Part shown: positions 36,333 through 45,889 of the stretch, piece by piece
Layout of the letters: every line of letters begins with the position of its first letter
Position numbering within the stretch: the first letter of the stretch is position 1
Assembly: GCF_009669325.1 (NCBI RefSeq)
Contig: NZ_SZWE01000001.1
Coordinates: 124,402-188,401, forward strand
Length of the DNA stretch: 64,000 nucleotides
Direction: 5' to 3'
Origin: Roseovarius bejariae
GTDB taxonomy: Bacteria; Pseudomonadota; Alphaproteobacteria; Rhodobacterales; Rhodobacteraceae
Position numbers and translations under genes: made by a program
The notes under the pieces: model-generated
Seen by the model: only the letters and a program-made list of their open reading frames with translations
The model's database searches: none
What the model was told of the DNA's origin: nothing

Positions 36333-36473
36333 TTACCGTTGCCCGGGGTCGCGGCGCTGCCGGGCTTTGTCGACGCCTTTGCCGACAGCCCCCATGCCCT
36401 TGTTGACACCGGCGCCGATCACTTTGCGCATGACGATCCGGACCACCATGTTGATAATCTGATTGGCGTTCAT
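36333..36473 (-). CDS. Small basic protein, 46 residues, unknown function
   Basis: A short ORF preceded by a good GGAGGGG site (upstream of the ATG at 36473). The product begins MNANQIINMVVRIVMRKVIG, an amphipathic/basic stretch, and ends KARQRRDPGQR. The Gly/Lys pattern (GAGVNKGMGAVGKGVDKA) suggests a helical peptide that could bind nucleic acid or membrane. It lies downstream of scpB on the same strand with a 78-bp gap, where tatA is often found in alphaproteobacteria. Translation is inferred from the ribosome-binding site and codon structure. Confidence 0.6.
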   Translation of the reverse strand: MNANQIINMVVRIVMRKVIGAGVNKGMGAVGKGVDKARQRRDPGQR

Positions 36474-36551
36474 TGCGCCCCTCCATCTCTGCCTCTGAAG
36501 GGTATGTAACATGGAATCATGTAATTTTCAGGGCAAGTTCGAAAATTTCGG

Positions 36552-37253
36552 TTACTCTTCAAACATCTCGCTCTGATCTTCATCGTCCTCATCCCCGGCG
36601 TCCTCGTCAGTTTCACCCGCTTGCGGCATGGCACTGGGCGGTGGACGGTTTTCCAACAACCCGGCCGAGCGCAACTCCTTGAGTCCCGGCAGGTCGCGCG
36701 CCGATTCCAGCCCGAAGTGATCCAGAAACTCCTGCGTGACCACGAAGGTCACGGGCCGTCCCGGCGTCATCCGGCGGCGGCCAAAGCGAATCCACTCCAT
36801 CTCGAGCAATTGATCCACTGTGCCCCGACTGACCGAGACGCCGCGAATTTCCTCGATCTCGGCGCGTGTCACCGGCTGATGATAGGCGATGATCGCCAAT
36901 GTCTCGATTGCTGCCCGCGATAGCTTGCGGGTCTCGATCGTTTCCTTTTGCATCAGGAACCCAAGGTCGGGCGCGGTCCGCATGGCCCATGCATCACCCA
37001 CCTTGACCACGCGCACCCCGCGCCCCTCGTAGCGCTTGCGCAGGTGCACCATGGCTTCGGCGGCGTCACAGCCATGCGGCATCCGCGCCTCCATCTCCTT
37101 GATGCTGACAGGCTCGGCCGAGGCGAACAGGATCGCCTCGCACATGCGTTCCTGTTCGCCTATCGGCGGGGCCTCGAACAGGCTTTCGGCCTGATCGGTC
37201 GCCGTGGGCTCCTCCGTCACGCTGTCTTGCTGGTTTTCAATCTCGTCCGACAT
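36552..37253 (-). CDS. scpB: Segregation and condensation protein B
   Basis: ScpB, a winged-helix kite subunit of the SMC-ScpAB complex for chromosome segregation. The 233-residue protein has CEAILFASAEPVSIKEMEARMP near residue 35, ALSR-type ETRKLSRAAIETLAIIAYHQPVTRAEIEEIRGVSVSRGTVDQLLEMEWI and a Asp/Glu-rich C-terminal tail (DEDAGDEDDEDQSEMFEE). It follows scpA by 4 bp. Confidence 0.95.
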   Translation of the reverse strand: MSDEIENQQDSVTEEPTATDQAESLFEAPPIGEQERMCEAILFASAEPVSIKEMEARMPHGCDAAEAMVHLRKRYEGRGVRVVKVGDAWAMRTAPDLGFLMQKETIETRKLSRAAIETLAIIAYHQPVTRAEIEEIRGVSVSRGTVDQLLEMEWIRFGRRRMTPGRPVTFVVTQEFLDHFGLESARDLPGLKELRSAGLLENRPPPSAMPQAGETDEDAGDEDDEDQSEMFEE

Positions 37254-37257
37254 GCTT

Positions 37258-38052
37258 TCAATCCTTACGGCGCAACTGGATGGGCGCGAATGTCTCGGTC
37301 TGCCTGATCTCGGCGCGGCCCTCTTTCACCAGTTCCAAAGAAGCGGCAAAGGTCGAGGCGGTGGCCGAGCGGATACGCACCGGATCACCGGCAAATTCCT
37401 CGGGCAGATAGGTTGAAATATCCGTCCATGTGCCCGCGAACCCGATCAAGGGCCGCATCCGTTCAAGCGCCTGTTCCAACGTGAACACCGCGTCGCGATC
37501 CATGACATAGGGGCGGAATTCGTCCTTGGTGCGGATGCGCGCATAGCCCTGCATCAGGTCCAGCAGGGTCGCGGTGTAGGTCACTTTCTTGACCCGCTGC
37601 ACATCCTCGGGAATGCCGCGGGCAAAGAAATCGCGCCCCATCTGGTCGCGCGCCATGAGCTTGGCGGCATGTTCGCGCATGGCCTGAAGCCGCTCAAGCT
37701 GAAACGCCAGGTGCGCGGCCAGTTCCTCGCCCGATGGGCCTTCTTCCTCGGGGTCGGGCGGCAATAACAGCCGTGATTTCAAAAAAGCCAGCCACGCCGC
37801 CATCACCAGGTAATCGGCGGCCAGTTCAATGCGCAACTGCTTGGCCCGTTCGACAAAGGCCAGATATTGCTGCGCCAGTTGCAGAACCGAGACCTTGCGC
37901 AAATCCACCTTCTGGGTCCGGCTCAGCGTCAGCAGAACGTCCAACGGCCCCTCGAACCCGTCCACGTCTACGATCAGCGCCTCTGCAGCCATGCGGTCGG
38001 AGACACTGGTCACCGTGGTCTCTGCCTCTTCGAAATCGTCCTCAGCCATCAC
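37258..38052 (-). CDS. scpA: Segregation and condensation protein A
   Basis: ScpA is the kleisin that bridges SMC heads. The 264-residue protein begins with the kleisin signature VDVDGFEGPLDVLLTLSRTQKVDLRKVSVLQLAQQYLAFVE and continues ADYLVMAAWLAFLKSRLLLP. The C-terminal winged helix lies near TASTFAASLELVKEGRAEI. It overlaps the end of nagZ by 11 bp and precedes scpB by 4 bp, so nagZ-scpA-scpB are co-transcribed. Confidence 0.94.
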   Translation of the reverse strand: MMAEDDFEEAETTVTSVSDRMAAEALIVDVDGFEGPLDVLLTLSRTQKVDLRKVSVLQLAQQYLAFVERAKQLRIELAADYLVMAAWLAFLKSRLLLPPDPEEEGPSGEELAAHLAFQLERLQAMREHAAKLMARDQMGRDFFARGIPEDVQRVKKVTYTATLLDLMQGYARIRTKDEFRPYVMDRDAVFTLEQALERMRPLIGFAGTWTDISTYLPEEFAGDPVRIRSATASTFAASLELVKEGRAEIRQTETFAPIQLRRKD

Positions 38053-39049
38053 CGCGCCCTGATATCAGCGCGTCAAGCTTTGCCTCAAGGGCCGGAATGT
38101 CAACCTCGGTGGGCGTCTGGCGCGCGGCAATGGCCCGCGCCGCGCGGGCCTCGGCGGCGCCCTGCAACCGCCCCGAGGCGGCGGCCACGGCGCGGCGCTC
38201 GTCCAGCGAGGCATTGCACAGCAAGACCACGTCACAGCCCGCGGCGATAGAGCCTGCGGCGATCTCTTCCAACGACCCCGAAAGCGCCTTCATCGAGATG
38301 TCATCGGTCATGATCAGCCCGTCAAAGCCGATCTCGTCGCGGATCATCTGCATCATCACCGGCGAGAGCGTCGCAGGGCGGCCATCAACGTCCGAGTAGA
38401 CCAAATGCGCCGTCATCCCCATGGGCAGGCCATTGAGGGCACGGAACGGCAGGAAATCGACCGCTGCCAATTCATCCCGAGGCACACTGACCATAGGCAA
38501 TTCCAGATGGCTATCGGCCTGCGCCCGGCCATGACCAGGGATATGCTTGAGCACCGGCAGAACCCCGCCTTCCAGCATCGCATCGGCCACGGCGCGCCCA
38601 ATCCGCGCCACCTGCGCCGGATCGCTGCCATAACAACGGTTTTTCAGAAAGGGATGCGTAGCCTCACTGGCGACATCCACCAAGGGGGCGCAATTGCTGT
38701 CGATCCCCAAATCCCGCAACTCATCAGCAATGATGCGATAGCGCAGGTACATGGCCTCTTCGGCGCGATCACCCGCCGCGGCCACATGTTCCAAGGGCGG
38801 CAACCAATCGCGCCATTGCGGCGCGCGCAGGCGTTGAACCCGCCCGCCTTCCTGATCGATGGTAATCGGGGCCTCGCGCCCCACGGCCTCGCGCATCTCG
38901 TCACAGAGCGCACGGACCTGATCGGGCGTATCGATATTGCGAGCAAAAAGGATAAAGCCAAAGGGATTGGCCTCGGCAAAGAAGCGTTTTTCCTCTGCCG
39001 TCAGGCGCAGCCCTTCGGCATCAAGGATACAGGCGCCAATGCCGCTCAC
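38042..39049 (-). CDS. nagZ: Beta-N-acetylhexosaminidase NagZ
   Basis: NagZ removes N-acetylglucosamine from muropeptides in peptidoglycan recycling. The 335-residue GH3 protein has the motif KHIPGHGRAQADSHLELP and the catalytic DH region near the GLIMTDDISMKAL stretch, plus ITIDQEGGRVQRL. A GTG start at 39049 overlaps the SPOR stop as GTGA and gives the normal start VSGIGACILDAEG; a further GTG upstream (39070) is less likely. The downstream neighbour scpA overlaps by 11 bp. Confidence 0.94.
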   Translation of the reverse strand: MSGIGACILDAEGLRLTAEEKRFFAEANPFGFILFARNIDTPDQVRALCDEMREAVGREAPITIDQEGGRVQRLRAPQWRDWLPPLEHVAAAGDRAEEAMYLRYRIIADELRDLGIDSNCAPLVDVASEATHPFLKNRCYGSDPAQVARIGRAVADAMLEGGVLPVLKHIPGHGRAQADSHLELPMVSVPRDELAAVDFLPFRALNGLPMGMTAHLVYSDVDGRPATLSPVMMQMIRDEIGFDGLIMTDDISMKALSGSLEEIAAGSIAAGCDVVLLCNASLDERRAVAAASGRLQGAAEARAARAIAARQTPTEVDIPALEAKLDALISGRGDG

Positions 39050-39960
39050 CGGGTCACCACCGGGATACACTCGGCGTTTTCCGCCACCAGCGCGGAACAG
39101 AACCGGCGCGCATCGCTCAGATCGTCAAAGCCCATGGCGCGCAACCGGTAAAAGGTCCGCCCGCCGCTTTGTGCCTTCTGGATCACGCGATCCTTGTCTT
39201 GCAGGTAATCCTCGAACCGGCCCGACAGGCGCGTCCATTCCTTGCGGGCCACCTCGGCAGAGGCATAGGCCCCCAATTGGGCCAGACGGGTGCCGGCAGG
39301 GATACTATCGGGGTCCACATCGCGCGGGCCATCAGACGTGGCCACGGCGGCCACCTGCCGCACGTTGGACAGGCCCGCCGGGCGCAACTTGGGCCGCAGC
39401 GAAACCCCCAATCCCTCGGCCACCGCTGGCTCGGCTGTGGCTTCGGGCGTGTCGTCCTCTGCCGGGGCCAGCTCTTCCAGCGGGGCAACCCCATCCGTCA
39501 GTTCATTCGCCAAGGCTTCGACCGCAGCCAGTTGCACGGCCTCATCCTCGGCGCTCAATGGTTCCGCCGCCTCGGCTGTTGGGGTGATTTCGTCCTCGGG
39601 TGCGGCGGCCACCTCGGTCGGCGGGGTATCTTCCAGGGTCAGGTCCAGCGGCTCGGGCGCAAGGATCAATTGCTCCACCGGGCCAGCGGCGGTGCCCTCG
39701 GCCGCCACCTCATTCACGGCCAGCCCTTGGTTGAGCGCCTGACGCCCACCGGGATCGTCGGGCTGAATGCGCATCGGCCCTTCGGCGGCACGGACAACCG
39801 GCACACCGCTGACATCGCGCACCAATATCTTGTAGCCCCAAACACCAATCCCGACGATCAGCGCCAGCGACACTGCCGCGCCCGCCAGATTGGCCATTCG
39901 TGCAAATCCGTTGTTCTGCTCCGGCACAGCGCCATGCTGCGCCCCGTGCATATCTGCCAT
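39046..39960 (-). CDS. SPOR-domain cell-envelope protein
   Basis: A 304-residue bitopic membrane protein. A single membrane helix near residue 26-45 (GAAVSLALIVGIGVWGY) is followed by a long Glu/Pro/Ala-rich periplasmic linker. A C-terminal SPOR domain (AGTRLAQLGAYASAEVARKEWTRLSGRFEDYLQDKDRVIQKAQSGGRTFYRLRAMGF) binds denuded glycan at division sites. The ATG at 39960 follows GAGGCGAG. It lies between argS and nagZ, so it belongs to the same operon. Confidence 0.9.
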   Translation of the reverse strand: MADMHGAQHGAVPEQNNGFARMANLAGAAVSLALIVGIGVWGYKILVRDVSGVPVVRAAEGPMRIQPDDPGGRQALNQGLAVNEVAAEGTAAGPVEQLILAPEPLDLTLEDTPPTEVAAAPEDEITPTAEAAEPLSAEDEAVQLAAVEALANELTDGVAPLEELAPAEDDTPEATAEPAVAEGLGVSLRPKLRPAGLSNVRQVAAVATSDGPRDVDPDSIPAGTRLAQLGAYASAEVARKEWTRLSGRFEDYLQDKDRVIQKAQSGGRTFYRLRAMGFDDLSDARRFCSALVAENAECIPVVTR

Positions 39961-40040
39961 CTCTCGCCTCACTGCCACGGCGGAACATGGCCGCCGGGGT
40001 TTGTTTCTCTGCCTCACCCCGGCTCATGCGTGCGGTTTCG

Positions 40041-41786
40041 TTACCGCATCTCCTCGGCCGGAGTGACACCAAGAATACCAAGACCTGCGGAAATAACAAC
40101 GGTCGTGGCCCGCGCCAGCGCGATTTTCGCCTGTGACGTGGCCGCGTCGCCCTCTTGCAGGAAACGCAGCGACGGATCGTCGTTGCCCCGGTTCCACAGC
40201 GCGTGCAACTCGCTGGCCAGATCGTACAGGTAAAAGGCCACGCGATGCGGCTCGTTCGTGCGGCCCGCAATTTCCACCAAGCGCGGCCATTCCGCCAGCT
40301 TCTTGGCCACGGCCAGTTCGGCCTCGTGGCTTAGGCTTGCCAGATCGGCCTTGGCCAGCGTGGCGTCGTCCACGTCGATCCCGGCCTCGCGCGCCTTGCG
40401 CAGCACGCTGTTCACCCGCGCATTGGCATATTGCACGTAGAACACCGGGTTGTCCTTGGATTGCTCCAACACCTTGTCGAAATCGAAATCCAAGGGCGCA
40501 TCATTCTTGCGGGTCAGCATGTGAAAGCGCGTCACGTCCTTGCCCACGGCATCCACGACATCGCGCAGGGTCACGAAGGTGCCAGCCCGCTTGGACATCT
40601 TGAAGGGCTCACCGTTCTTGAAAAGCTTCACAAGCTGGGTCAGCTTGATGTCCAGCGGCACCTTACCATCGGTCAGGGCCGAAACAGCCGCCTTCATCCG
40701 CTTGACGTACCCGCCATGATCGGCGCCAAAGACGTCGATCAGCATCTCGAAACCGCGCTCCACCTTGTCATAGTGATAGGCGATATCGGGGGCGAAATAG
40801 GTCCAGCTTCCGTCGGATTTCTTCACCGGGCGGTCCACGTCATCGCCATGTTCGGTGGATTTGAACAGCGTCTGTTCACGCGGCTCCCAATCCTCGGGCT
40901 TCTTGCCCTTGGGCGGCTCAAGCACGCCTTCATAGATCAGGCCCTTGCGCTCCAGCGCCTCCAACGCCTCTTCGATCCGGCCCGTGCCATAGAGCGATTT
41001 TTCCGAGAAGAAGACGTCCATCTCGACGCCCAAAGCCTTCAAATCGTCGCGGATCAAATCCATCATCGCGTCGGTGGCAAAGGCCCGCACCTCGGCCAGC
41101 CAGACGGCCTCGGGCTGATCGACATAGGCCTCGCCCACCTCTTCCATCAGGGCCTCGCCCACCGCAATCAGGTAATCGCCCGGATAGGTGCCATCCTCGA
41201 AGGCCACGTCGCGGCCATGCGCCTCCAAGTAGCGAAGGTAGACCGAGCGCGCCAGGACATCGACCTGCGCGCCGCCATCGTTGATGTAATACTCGCGGGT
41301 CACGTGATAACCCACGAAATCCAGAAGACTGGCCAGCGCATCGCCAAAGACCGCGCCACGGGTATGGCCCACATGCAAGGGGCCGGTCGGGTTGGCGCTG
41401 ACGTATTCGACGTTGACGCGCGTACCCTGCCCCATGTCCGAGCGGCCGAAATCATCGCCGGTTTCAAGGGCGGCGCGCATCACCGCTTGCCACATCGACG
41501 GCGCCAGCCGCAGGTTGAGGAACCCCGGTCCGGCCACTTCGGCCTCCGTGATCCGGTCATCGCCGCGCAGGCGGGCGGCCAGATCGTCGGCAATATCGCG
41601 CGGTTTGGCCTTGGCGGGTTTGGCCAGCACCATCGCGGCGTTTGTGGCCATGTCGCCATGCGCGGGGTCGCGCGGCGGCTCGACCGTCACATTGCCAAGG
41701 TCCAGCCCCTCGGGCAGCGCGCCCTCGGCCTGCATGGCGGCCAAGGCATCCAGAACCAGCGTATGGATTTCGGTGAAAAGGTTCAT
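40041..41786 (-). CDS. argS: Arginine-tRNA ligase
   Basis: ArgRS charges tRNA-Arg. The 581-residue class I synthetase has the Arg-specific N-terminal domain, the HIGH motif as [22 protein letters not shown], and the KMSK-like [15 protein letters not shown]. The C-terminal anticodon-binding domain ends in [24 protein letters not shown]. The ATG at 41786 ([10 protein letters not shown]) has AAGGA seven bases upstream; an ATG at 41801 overlaps the preceding stop as ATGA and is the alternative. Confidence 0.97.
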   Translation of the reverse strand: MNLFTEIHTLVLDALAAMQAEGALPEGLDLGNVTVEPPRDPAHGDMATNAAMVLAKPAKAKPRDIADDLAARLRGDDRITEAEVAGPGFLNLRLAPSMWQAVMRAALETGDDFGRSDMGQGTRVNVEYVSANPTGPLHVGHTRGAVFGDALASLLDFVGYHVTREYYINDGGAQVDVLARSVYLRYLEAHGRDVAFEDGTYPGDYLIAVGEALMEEVGEAYVDQPEAVWLAEVRAFATDAMMDLIRDDLKALGVEMDVFFSEKSLYGTGRIEEALEALERKGLIYEGVLEPPKGKKPEDWEPREQTLFKSTEHGDDVDRPVKKSDGSWTYFAPDIAYHYDKVERGFEMLIDVFGADHGGYVKRMKAAVSALTDGKVPLDIKLTQLVKLFKNGEPFKMSKRAGTFVTLRDVVDAVGKDVTRFHMLTRKNDAPLDFDFDKVLEQSKDNPVFYVQYANARVNSVLRKAREAGIDVDDATLAKADLASLSHEAELAVAKKLAEWPRLVEIAGRTNEPHRVAFYLYDLASELHALWNRGNDDPSLRFLQEGDAATSQAKIALARATTVVISAGLGILGVTPAEEMR

Positions 41787-41797
41787 CGTGTCATCCT

Positions 41798-42445
41798 TCA
41801 TTCGTCGCGCGCCGGTTTAACACCGCTACGGCCCGCGTCAATCGCATCGGGGGACAGCGGCAGGACCACCCCCGGCGCAAAGGGCGTATCCCGGGCCATC
41901 ATCCCTCGCACCGCCATGCGCAACCCGTGGTGTGCGCGGCCCTCCGGCAGACGCAGGGCCGTCACCCGCAGGCCCTTGGCCCAAGGCGTGGCCTGCATCA
42001 GCCACGGCAAGGCCTCAAGGGCATGGGTCATGGCCCTTTGCCCCACGTTTTCCACCACCTCGGCAGAGCGATGGAGCGTCACAACACGCCCCCTGCCCCG
42101 TGCCAAGCCTTTGGCCAGTCCCTCGGTCATGGCCGGGATGGACTGTGCCGCGGCCCCAAGGCGATGCGGCGCGCGAAGGGCCTGACACTGGATCAGAAGG
42201 TCAAGCGGCTCGTCCCCCCAAGCCTCGCAAAACACCCGGCAATGTGCAGGGTTCAGGACATCAAGGTGCAAGGCTTCGATCCGGTCGGGCGCGAGGCGGG
42301 CAATGGCGTTGACCTCGGCTGCGTCGTTGTCGACCACCACGACACGCGCCCCGGCCCGGGCCGACATCGACGCCAGGTCGCGCCCCTCGGCACAGCCGGC
42401 GGCAAGGATCACCACCACGCATTCCCTGAAATCTATCGCATCCAT
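41798..42445 (-). CDS. Degenerate Rossmann-fold (SDR-like) protein
   Basis: A 215-residue protein with only an echo of the SDR fold. The cofactor loop reads [29 protein letters not shown] without the GxxxGxG pattern, the second strand ends in Asp, and the catalytic YxxxK is missing. The HLDVLNPAH and LIQCQAL stretches match the Rossmann core. It is probably inactive as a dehydrogenase or adapted for another role. It is coupled to argS by ATGA. Function unknown. Confidence 0.6.
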   Translation of the reverse strand: MDAIDFRECVVVILAAGCAEGRDLASMSARAGARVVVVDNDAAEVNAIARLAPDRIEALHLDVLNPAHCRVFCEAWGDEPLDLLIQCQALRAPHRLGAAAQSIPAMTEGLAKGLARGRGRVVTLHRSAEVVENVGQRAMTHALEALPWLMQATPWAKGLRVTALRLPEGRAHHGLRMAVRGMMARDTPFAPGVVLPLSPDAIDAGRSGVKPARDE

Positions 42446-42478
42446 CACAACTCACATCCGATGGCCGGACGGCCCCTG

Positions 42479-44308
42479 CTATGCCTTGGCCTCACCCGCC
42501 GCCTCGCGCGGCCTCATCAAGGCCAGAACCCGCGTGCCCGCCGCCGCTTTCGGCGTGGCCTCCTCGGCCAACAGGCGCAGCGCCCCGCCCTCGGGCACTT
42601 CGGCCAGAAGGATAGCCTCCGGGTTGGCCTCCTGCCATTGATCAAGCGTATAGTCCTCGCTCAACTTGGTGCTGCGCACACTCCAGCCCGTGTTCATCTT
42701 CGAGGCGATCTCGTAATAGGTCAGCCCCCCGGCAATCGCCCGTCCCCCCAGCGTGGAGGGCAGCGCATGACGCCGGCTGTCCTGTTTTGCGCGTTTGAGC
42801 TGAAAGACATTGTCGCGGCCGAATTCCGGTGCAAGGTCAGTGGCGACAAGCGTGTTGTAAGCATCATTGTCCGAGGCGGCGATCACCTTGTCGTAACTCA
42901 TGATCTCGACGCCATGTTCGGCGGCCTCCGACAGGATGTCGCCAAAGAACACCGGCAGCCCCTCCTCGCGCGCCGCCCGCAGGCGGGTGCGGTTGGCATC
43001 GGCCACCAGAACCGGCACCTCTATCTCACGCAAGGCACTGGCCAGCGAGGCGGCGAATTGCGACCCGCCCGCAATGATCACCCCCGGCGTGGCCGCCCCC
43101 GCCAAACCCAGGGCGCGGGCCATGGGGCGCAGGGAAAAGCCATGCAAGACCACCGTCGCAGCCACCAGCGCAAAGGCCAGCGGCGTCAAAAGTGCTGCCT
43201 TTTCAACGCCCTCGGCCACCAACCGTTCCCCGAACAGCCCGGCCACGGCCACCAGAACCACACCGCGCGGTCCGGTCAGTCCGACCAGGAACCGCTCTTT
43301 CATCGGCAGGCGCGTCCCCACCAGCGATAAAAGCACAGTCAGGGGCCGCACCAGAAGAATGACCGCCAGTACGAAAACCCCGGCACGCCAATCCAGCAGC
43401 GCCAGCGTTTCGAAATCCATATTCGCCGCCAGAAGGATGAAGACGCCCGAGACCAGAAGGATCGTCGCGTGCTCCTTGAACCGGCGCAACTCGGTGTAGC
43501 TGGGCAAATCGGCATTGGCGATCCAGATCCCCATGACCGTCACCGCCAGAAGCCCGCTTTCATGCAGGACATAATCCGACAGGGCAAACACCCCCAGAAG
43601 AACGGCAAAAAGGACCGGCACCTTCATGTATTCGGGCACATAGGCCCGCCGGAAGCCCTCGGATACCGCCCACCCGGCGGCGGCCCCCATAACGCTGGCC
43701 ACCAATACGCCGCGCGCCATGTCCCAAACGGCATCGCCCATGGTTTCCGCCGCTTGCAGCACCAGGACCACCTCGAAGGCCAGAACGGCGGCCAGCGCGC
43801 CGATCGGATCGTTGACGATGGCCTCCCATTGCAACAATTGCGCCGGGCGCCGATTGAGCCGTGCCTGCCGCAACAGCGGCGCGATCACCGTCGGGCCGGT
43901 GACGATCATGATCCCCCCGAACACCGCCGATGAGGCCCAATCCAGCCCCGCCACGTAGCGCAGCGCAAGCGCCGAGAACAGCCAGCCCAGGGGCGCCCCG
44001 ACAAAGACAAGCCGCTTCACTCCTTCCGCCGCCCCGCGCAGCGAATGCAGGCTGAGTGTCATGCCGCCCTCGAACAGGATGATCGCCACGGCGACCGAAA
44101 TCATCGGCCCCATGAGCGGGCCGATATCGCGTTCAGGGTCGAAAACCCCGAATACCGGCCCCACGGCCAGCCCCGCCAGAAGCATCAGGACGATGGCGGG
44201 CATCCGAAGCCGCCACGCGGCCCATTGCGCCCCGACGCCAAGCGCGCCCACCAGCGCGAAGGCCATCACCGGGGCCAGCGCCCCATCGGCAGCAGTCTCA
44301 ACAGCCAT
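42479..44308 (-). CDS. Cation:proton antiporter, CPA1/NhaP type with TrkA-N domain
   Basis: A 609-residue membrane antiporter. The first 400 residues form a CPA-type membrane domain (AIILFEGGMTLSLHSLRG, TGPTVIAPLLRQARL and EAIVNDPIGALAAVLAFE, the last containing the conserved ND). The C-terminal half carries a cytosolic TrkA-N/RCK-type Rossmann domain (VIIAGGSQFAASLASALREIEVPVLVADANRTRL) that binds NAD or nucleotides and gates transport. It likely exchanges Na+ or K+ for H+ in pH and salt tolerance. It lies head-to-tail with dgt with 2 bp between them. Confidence 0.9.
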   Translation of the reverse strand: MAVETAADGALAPVMAFALVGALGVGAQWAAWRLRMPAIVLMLLAGLAVGPVFGVFDPERDIGPLMGPMISVAVAIILFEGGMTLSLHSLRGAAEGVKRLVFVGAPLGWLFSALALRYVAGLDWASSAVFGGIMIVTGPTVIAPLLRQARLNRRPAQLLQWEAIVNDPIGALAAVLAFEVVLVLQAAETMGDAVWDMARGVLVASVMGAAAGWAVSEGFRRAYVPEYMKVPVLFAVLLGVFALSDYVLHESGLLAVTVMGIWIANADLPSYTELRRFKEHATILLVSGVFILLAANMDFETLALLDWRAGVFVLAVILLVRPLTVLLSLVGTRLPMKERFLVGLTGPRGVVLVAVAGLFGERLVAEGVEKAALLTPLAFALVAATVVLHGFSLRPMARALGLAGAATPGVIIAGGSQFAASLASALREIEVPVLVADANRTRLRAAREEGLPVFFGDILSEAAEHGVEIMSYDKVIAASDNDAYNTLVATDLAPEFGRDNVFQLKRAKQDSRRHALPSTLGGRAIAGGLTYYEIASKMNTGWSVRSTKLSEDYTLDQWQEANPEAILLAEVPEGGALRLLAEEATPKAAAGTRVLALMRPREAAGEAKA

Positions 44309-44310
44309 CG

Positions 44311-45489
44311 TTACACACCCCTACGATCAAGATTCACAGCGCCACCGCCCAAAAGCCGCGCGTGACTTTCCAAGGCATAGCGGTCGGTCATCCCCGCGAT
44401 GTAATCGCTGACCAGCCGCGCAAGGCCAGTTTCATCGCTGACCCGCGCCACATCCCCCTGCCAGCGGCCCGGAAGATGCGCGGGATTCGCCATGTAAAAC
44501 GGGAACAACTCCTCCACCACATGGGTCACACGCTTGCGCATCTCTATCACGCTCGGCGCGCGATACATGCGTTCGAACAGGAATTCATGAATGGCGCGAA
44601 TGTCCCGCCCGCCCTGATCGGAAAAGCGGATCACCGGGCGGCCCAGGTCACGTACGGCCTGCGCCGTGCCGGGCGCGGTCTGTTCCAACACCGCGCGCGA
44701 GGCGTCGATCACATCGCCCACCATGACACCGAAAACCCGGCGCAGGGCCTCGTGCCGCCGCCGGTAATCTTCAATGTCGGGATATTTCGCATCAACCTCG
44801 GCATAACAGGCCCCGACGATGGGCAGGGCGCGAATATCGGCCTCGGTAAACAGCCCCGCGCGCAACCCGTCGTGCAGGTCGTGGTTGTTATAGGCGATGT
44901 CATCGGCCAATGCCGCCACCTGCGCCTCGGCGCTGGCATGGCTGTGCAATTCCAGATCATGCCGCGCGTTGTACTCGTCCAAGGCCCATGGCAACGCCCC
45001 CATGACCGGCCCGTTATGCTTGGCGATCCCTTCCAGCGTGTCCCACGTCAGGTTCAACCCGTCGAATTCCGCGTAGTGCCGCTCAAGACTGGTGACGATG
45101 CGCACCGCCTGTGCGTTATGATCGAACCCGCCATAGGGCTGCATCAGGGCATCAAGGGCATCCTCGCCGGTATGCCCGAAGGGTGTATGCCCAAGGTCAT
45201 GCGCCAGCGCCACCGCCTCGGTCAGTTCCTGGTTCAGGCCAAGCGCCCCGGCAATCGTGCGCGCCACCTGCGCCACCTCGATGGAATGGGTCAGCCGCGT
45301 GCGGAAATAATCGCCTTCGTGTTCCACGAACACCTGCGTCTTGTGCTTGAGGCGGCGAAAGGCGCTGGAGTGGATGATCCTGTCACGATCCCGTTGATAA
45401 CAAGAGCGGAACGCGCTTTCTTCCTCGTCTACCAACCGTCCCCGGCTGGTGCCCGGGTCCGCGGCATAGGGCATTTGCATGACAGCCAT
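44311..45489 (-). CDS. dgt: Deoxyguanosinetriphosphate triphosphohydrolase-like protein
   Basis: An HD-domain dNTPase family protein that hydrolyses dGTP and other dNTPs to nucleosides and triphosphate. The 392-residue sequence has FRRLKHKTQVFVEHEGDYFRTRLTHSIEVAQVARTIA and the HD motif ALAHDLGHTPFGHTGEDAL, plus AYNNHDLHDGLRAGLFTEADI. The start may be 45489 or 45480, both close to an AAGG site. It is divergent from erpA. Confidence 0.92.
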   Translation of the reverse strand: MAVMQMPYAADPGTSRGRLVDEEESAFRSCYQRDRDRIIHSSAFRRLKHKTQVFVEHEGDYFRTRLTHSIEVAQVARTIAGALGLNQELTEAVALAHDLGHTPFGHTGEDALDALMQPYGGFDHNAQAVRIVTSLERHYAEFDGLNLTWDTLEGIAKHNGPVMGALPWALDEYNARHDLELHSHASAEAQVAALADDIAYNNHDLHDGLRAGLFTEADIRALPIVGACYAEVDAKYPDIEDYRRRHEALRRVFGVMVGDVIDASRAVLEQTAPGTAQAVRDLGRPVIRFSDQGGRDIRAIHEFLFERMYRAPSVIEMRKRVTHVVEELFPFYMANPAHLPGRWQGDVARVSDETGLARLVSDYIAGMTDRYALESHARLLGGGAVNLDRRGV

Positions 45490-45557
45490 CCTTGTCGCCT
45501 GTTAACGCGCCCCATATATTGCAAAGTGATGCATTAAGAAACCGTCAGGAGAGCACC

Positions 45558-45881
45558 ATGCAATTACCCCCGAAAGTGACCGACCGCGCCTTCGCCCGGC
45601 TGGCCGAAATCGGTGCCGGTGATCAGGGTCAGGCCCTGCGTGTCGCCGTCGAGGGGGGCGGCTGTTCGGGCTTTCAATACGACATCAAGCTCGATACCCC
45701 CGCCAAGGATGATGTCATTCTCGAAGGGCAAGGCCAGAAGGTCGTCGTCGATAGCATCTCCCTGCCCTTCCTGACCGGCGCGACGATTGACTTCACCGAA
45801 GAACTGATCGGCGCGCGCTTCACCATCGACAACCCCAACGCCAGCAGTTCCTGCGGCTGCGGGACCTCTTTTTCGATGTAG
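45558..45881 (+). CDS. erpA: Iron-sulfur cluster assembly protein, HesB/IscA family (ErpA-like)
   Basis: A 107-residue A-type Fe-S carrier that delivers clusters to apoproteins. The three conserved cysteines are present: GGGCSGFQY and, near the C-terminus, SSCGCGTSF. The DSISLPFLTGATIDFTEELIGARFTIDNPN segment is typical. It is divergent from dgt and converges on the 93-residue protein. ErpA versus IscA cannot be separated on this evidence alone. Confidence 0.88.
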   Translation: MQLPPKVTDRAFARLAEIGAGDQGQALRVAVEGGGCSGFQYDIKLDTPAKDDVILEGQGQKVVVDSISLPFLTGATIDFTEELIGARFTIDNPNASSSCGCGTSFSM

Positions 45882-45889
45882 GCTCAGGC

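Noticed and set aside
39169..40233. A 354-residue plus-strand frame opposite the SPOR gene
   Set aside because: Low-complexity reading of the antisense strand; the SPOR and argS genes explain the region.
40431..42185. A 584-residue plus-strand frame opposite argS
   Set aside because: Shadow of argS, which has clear synthetase motifs on the other strand.
41927..43330. A 467-residue plus-strand frame opposite the antiporter
   Set aside because: Antisense to the antiporter and Rossmann gene; composition is Gln/His/Arg-rich with no motif.
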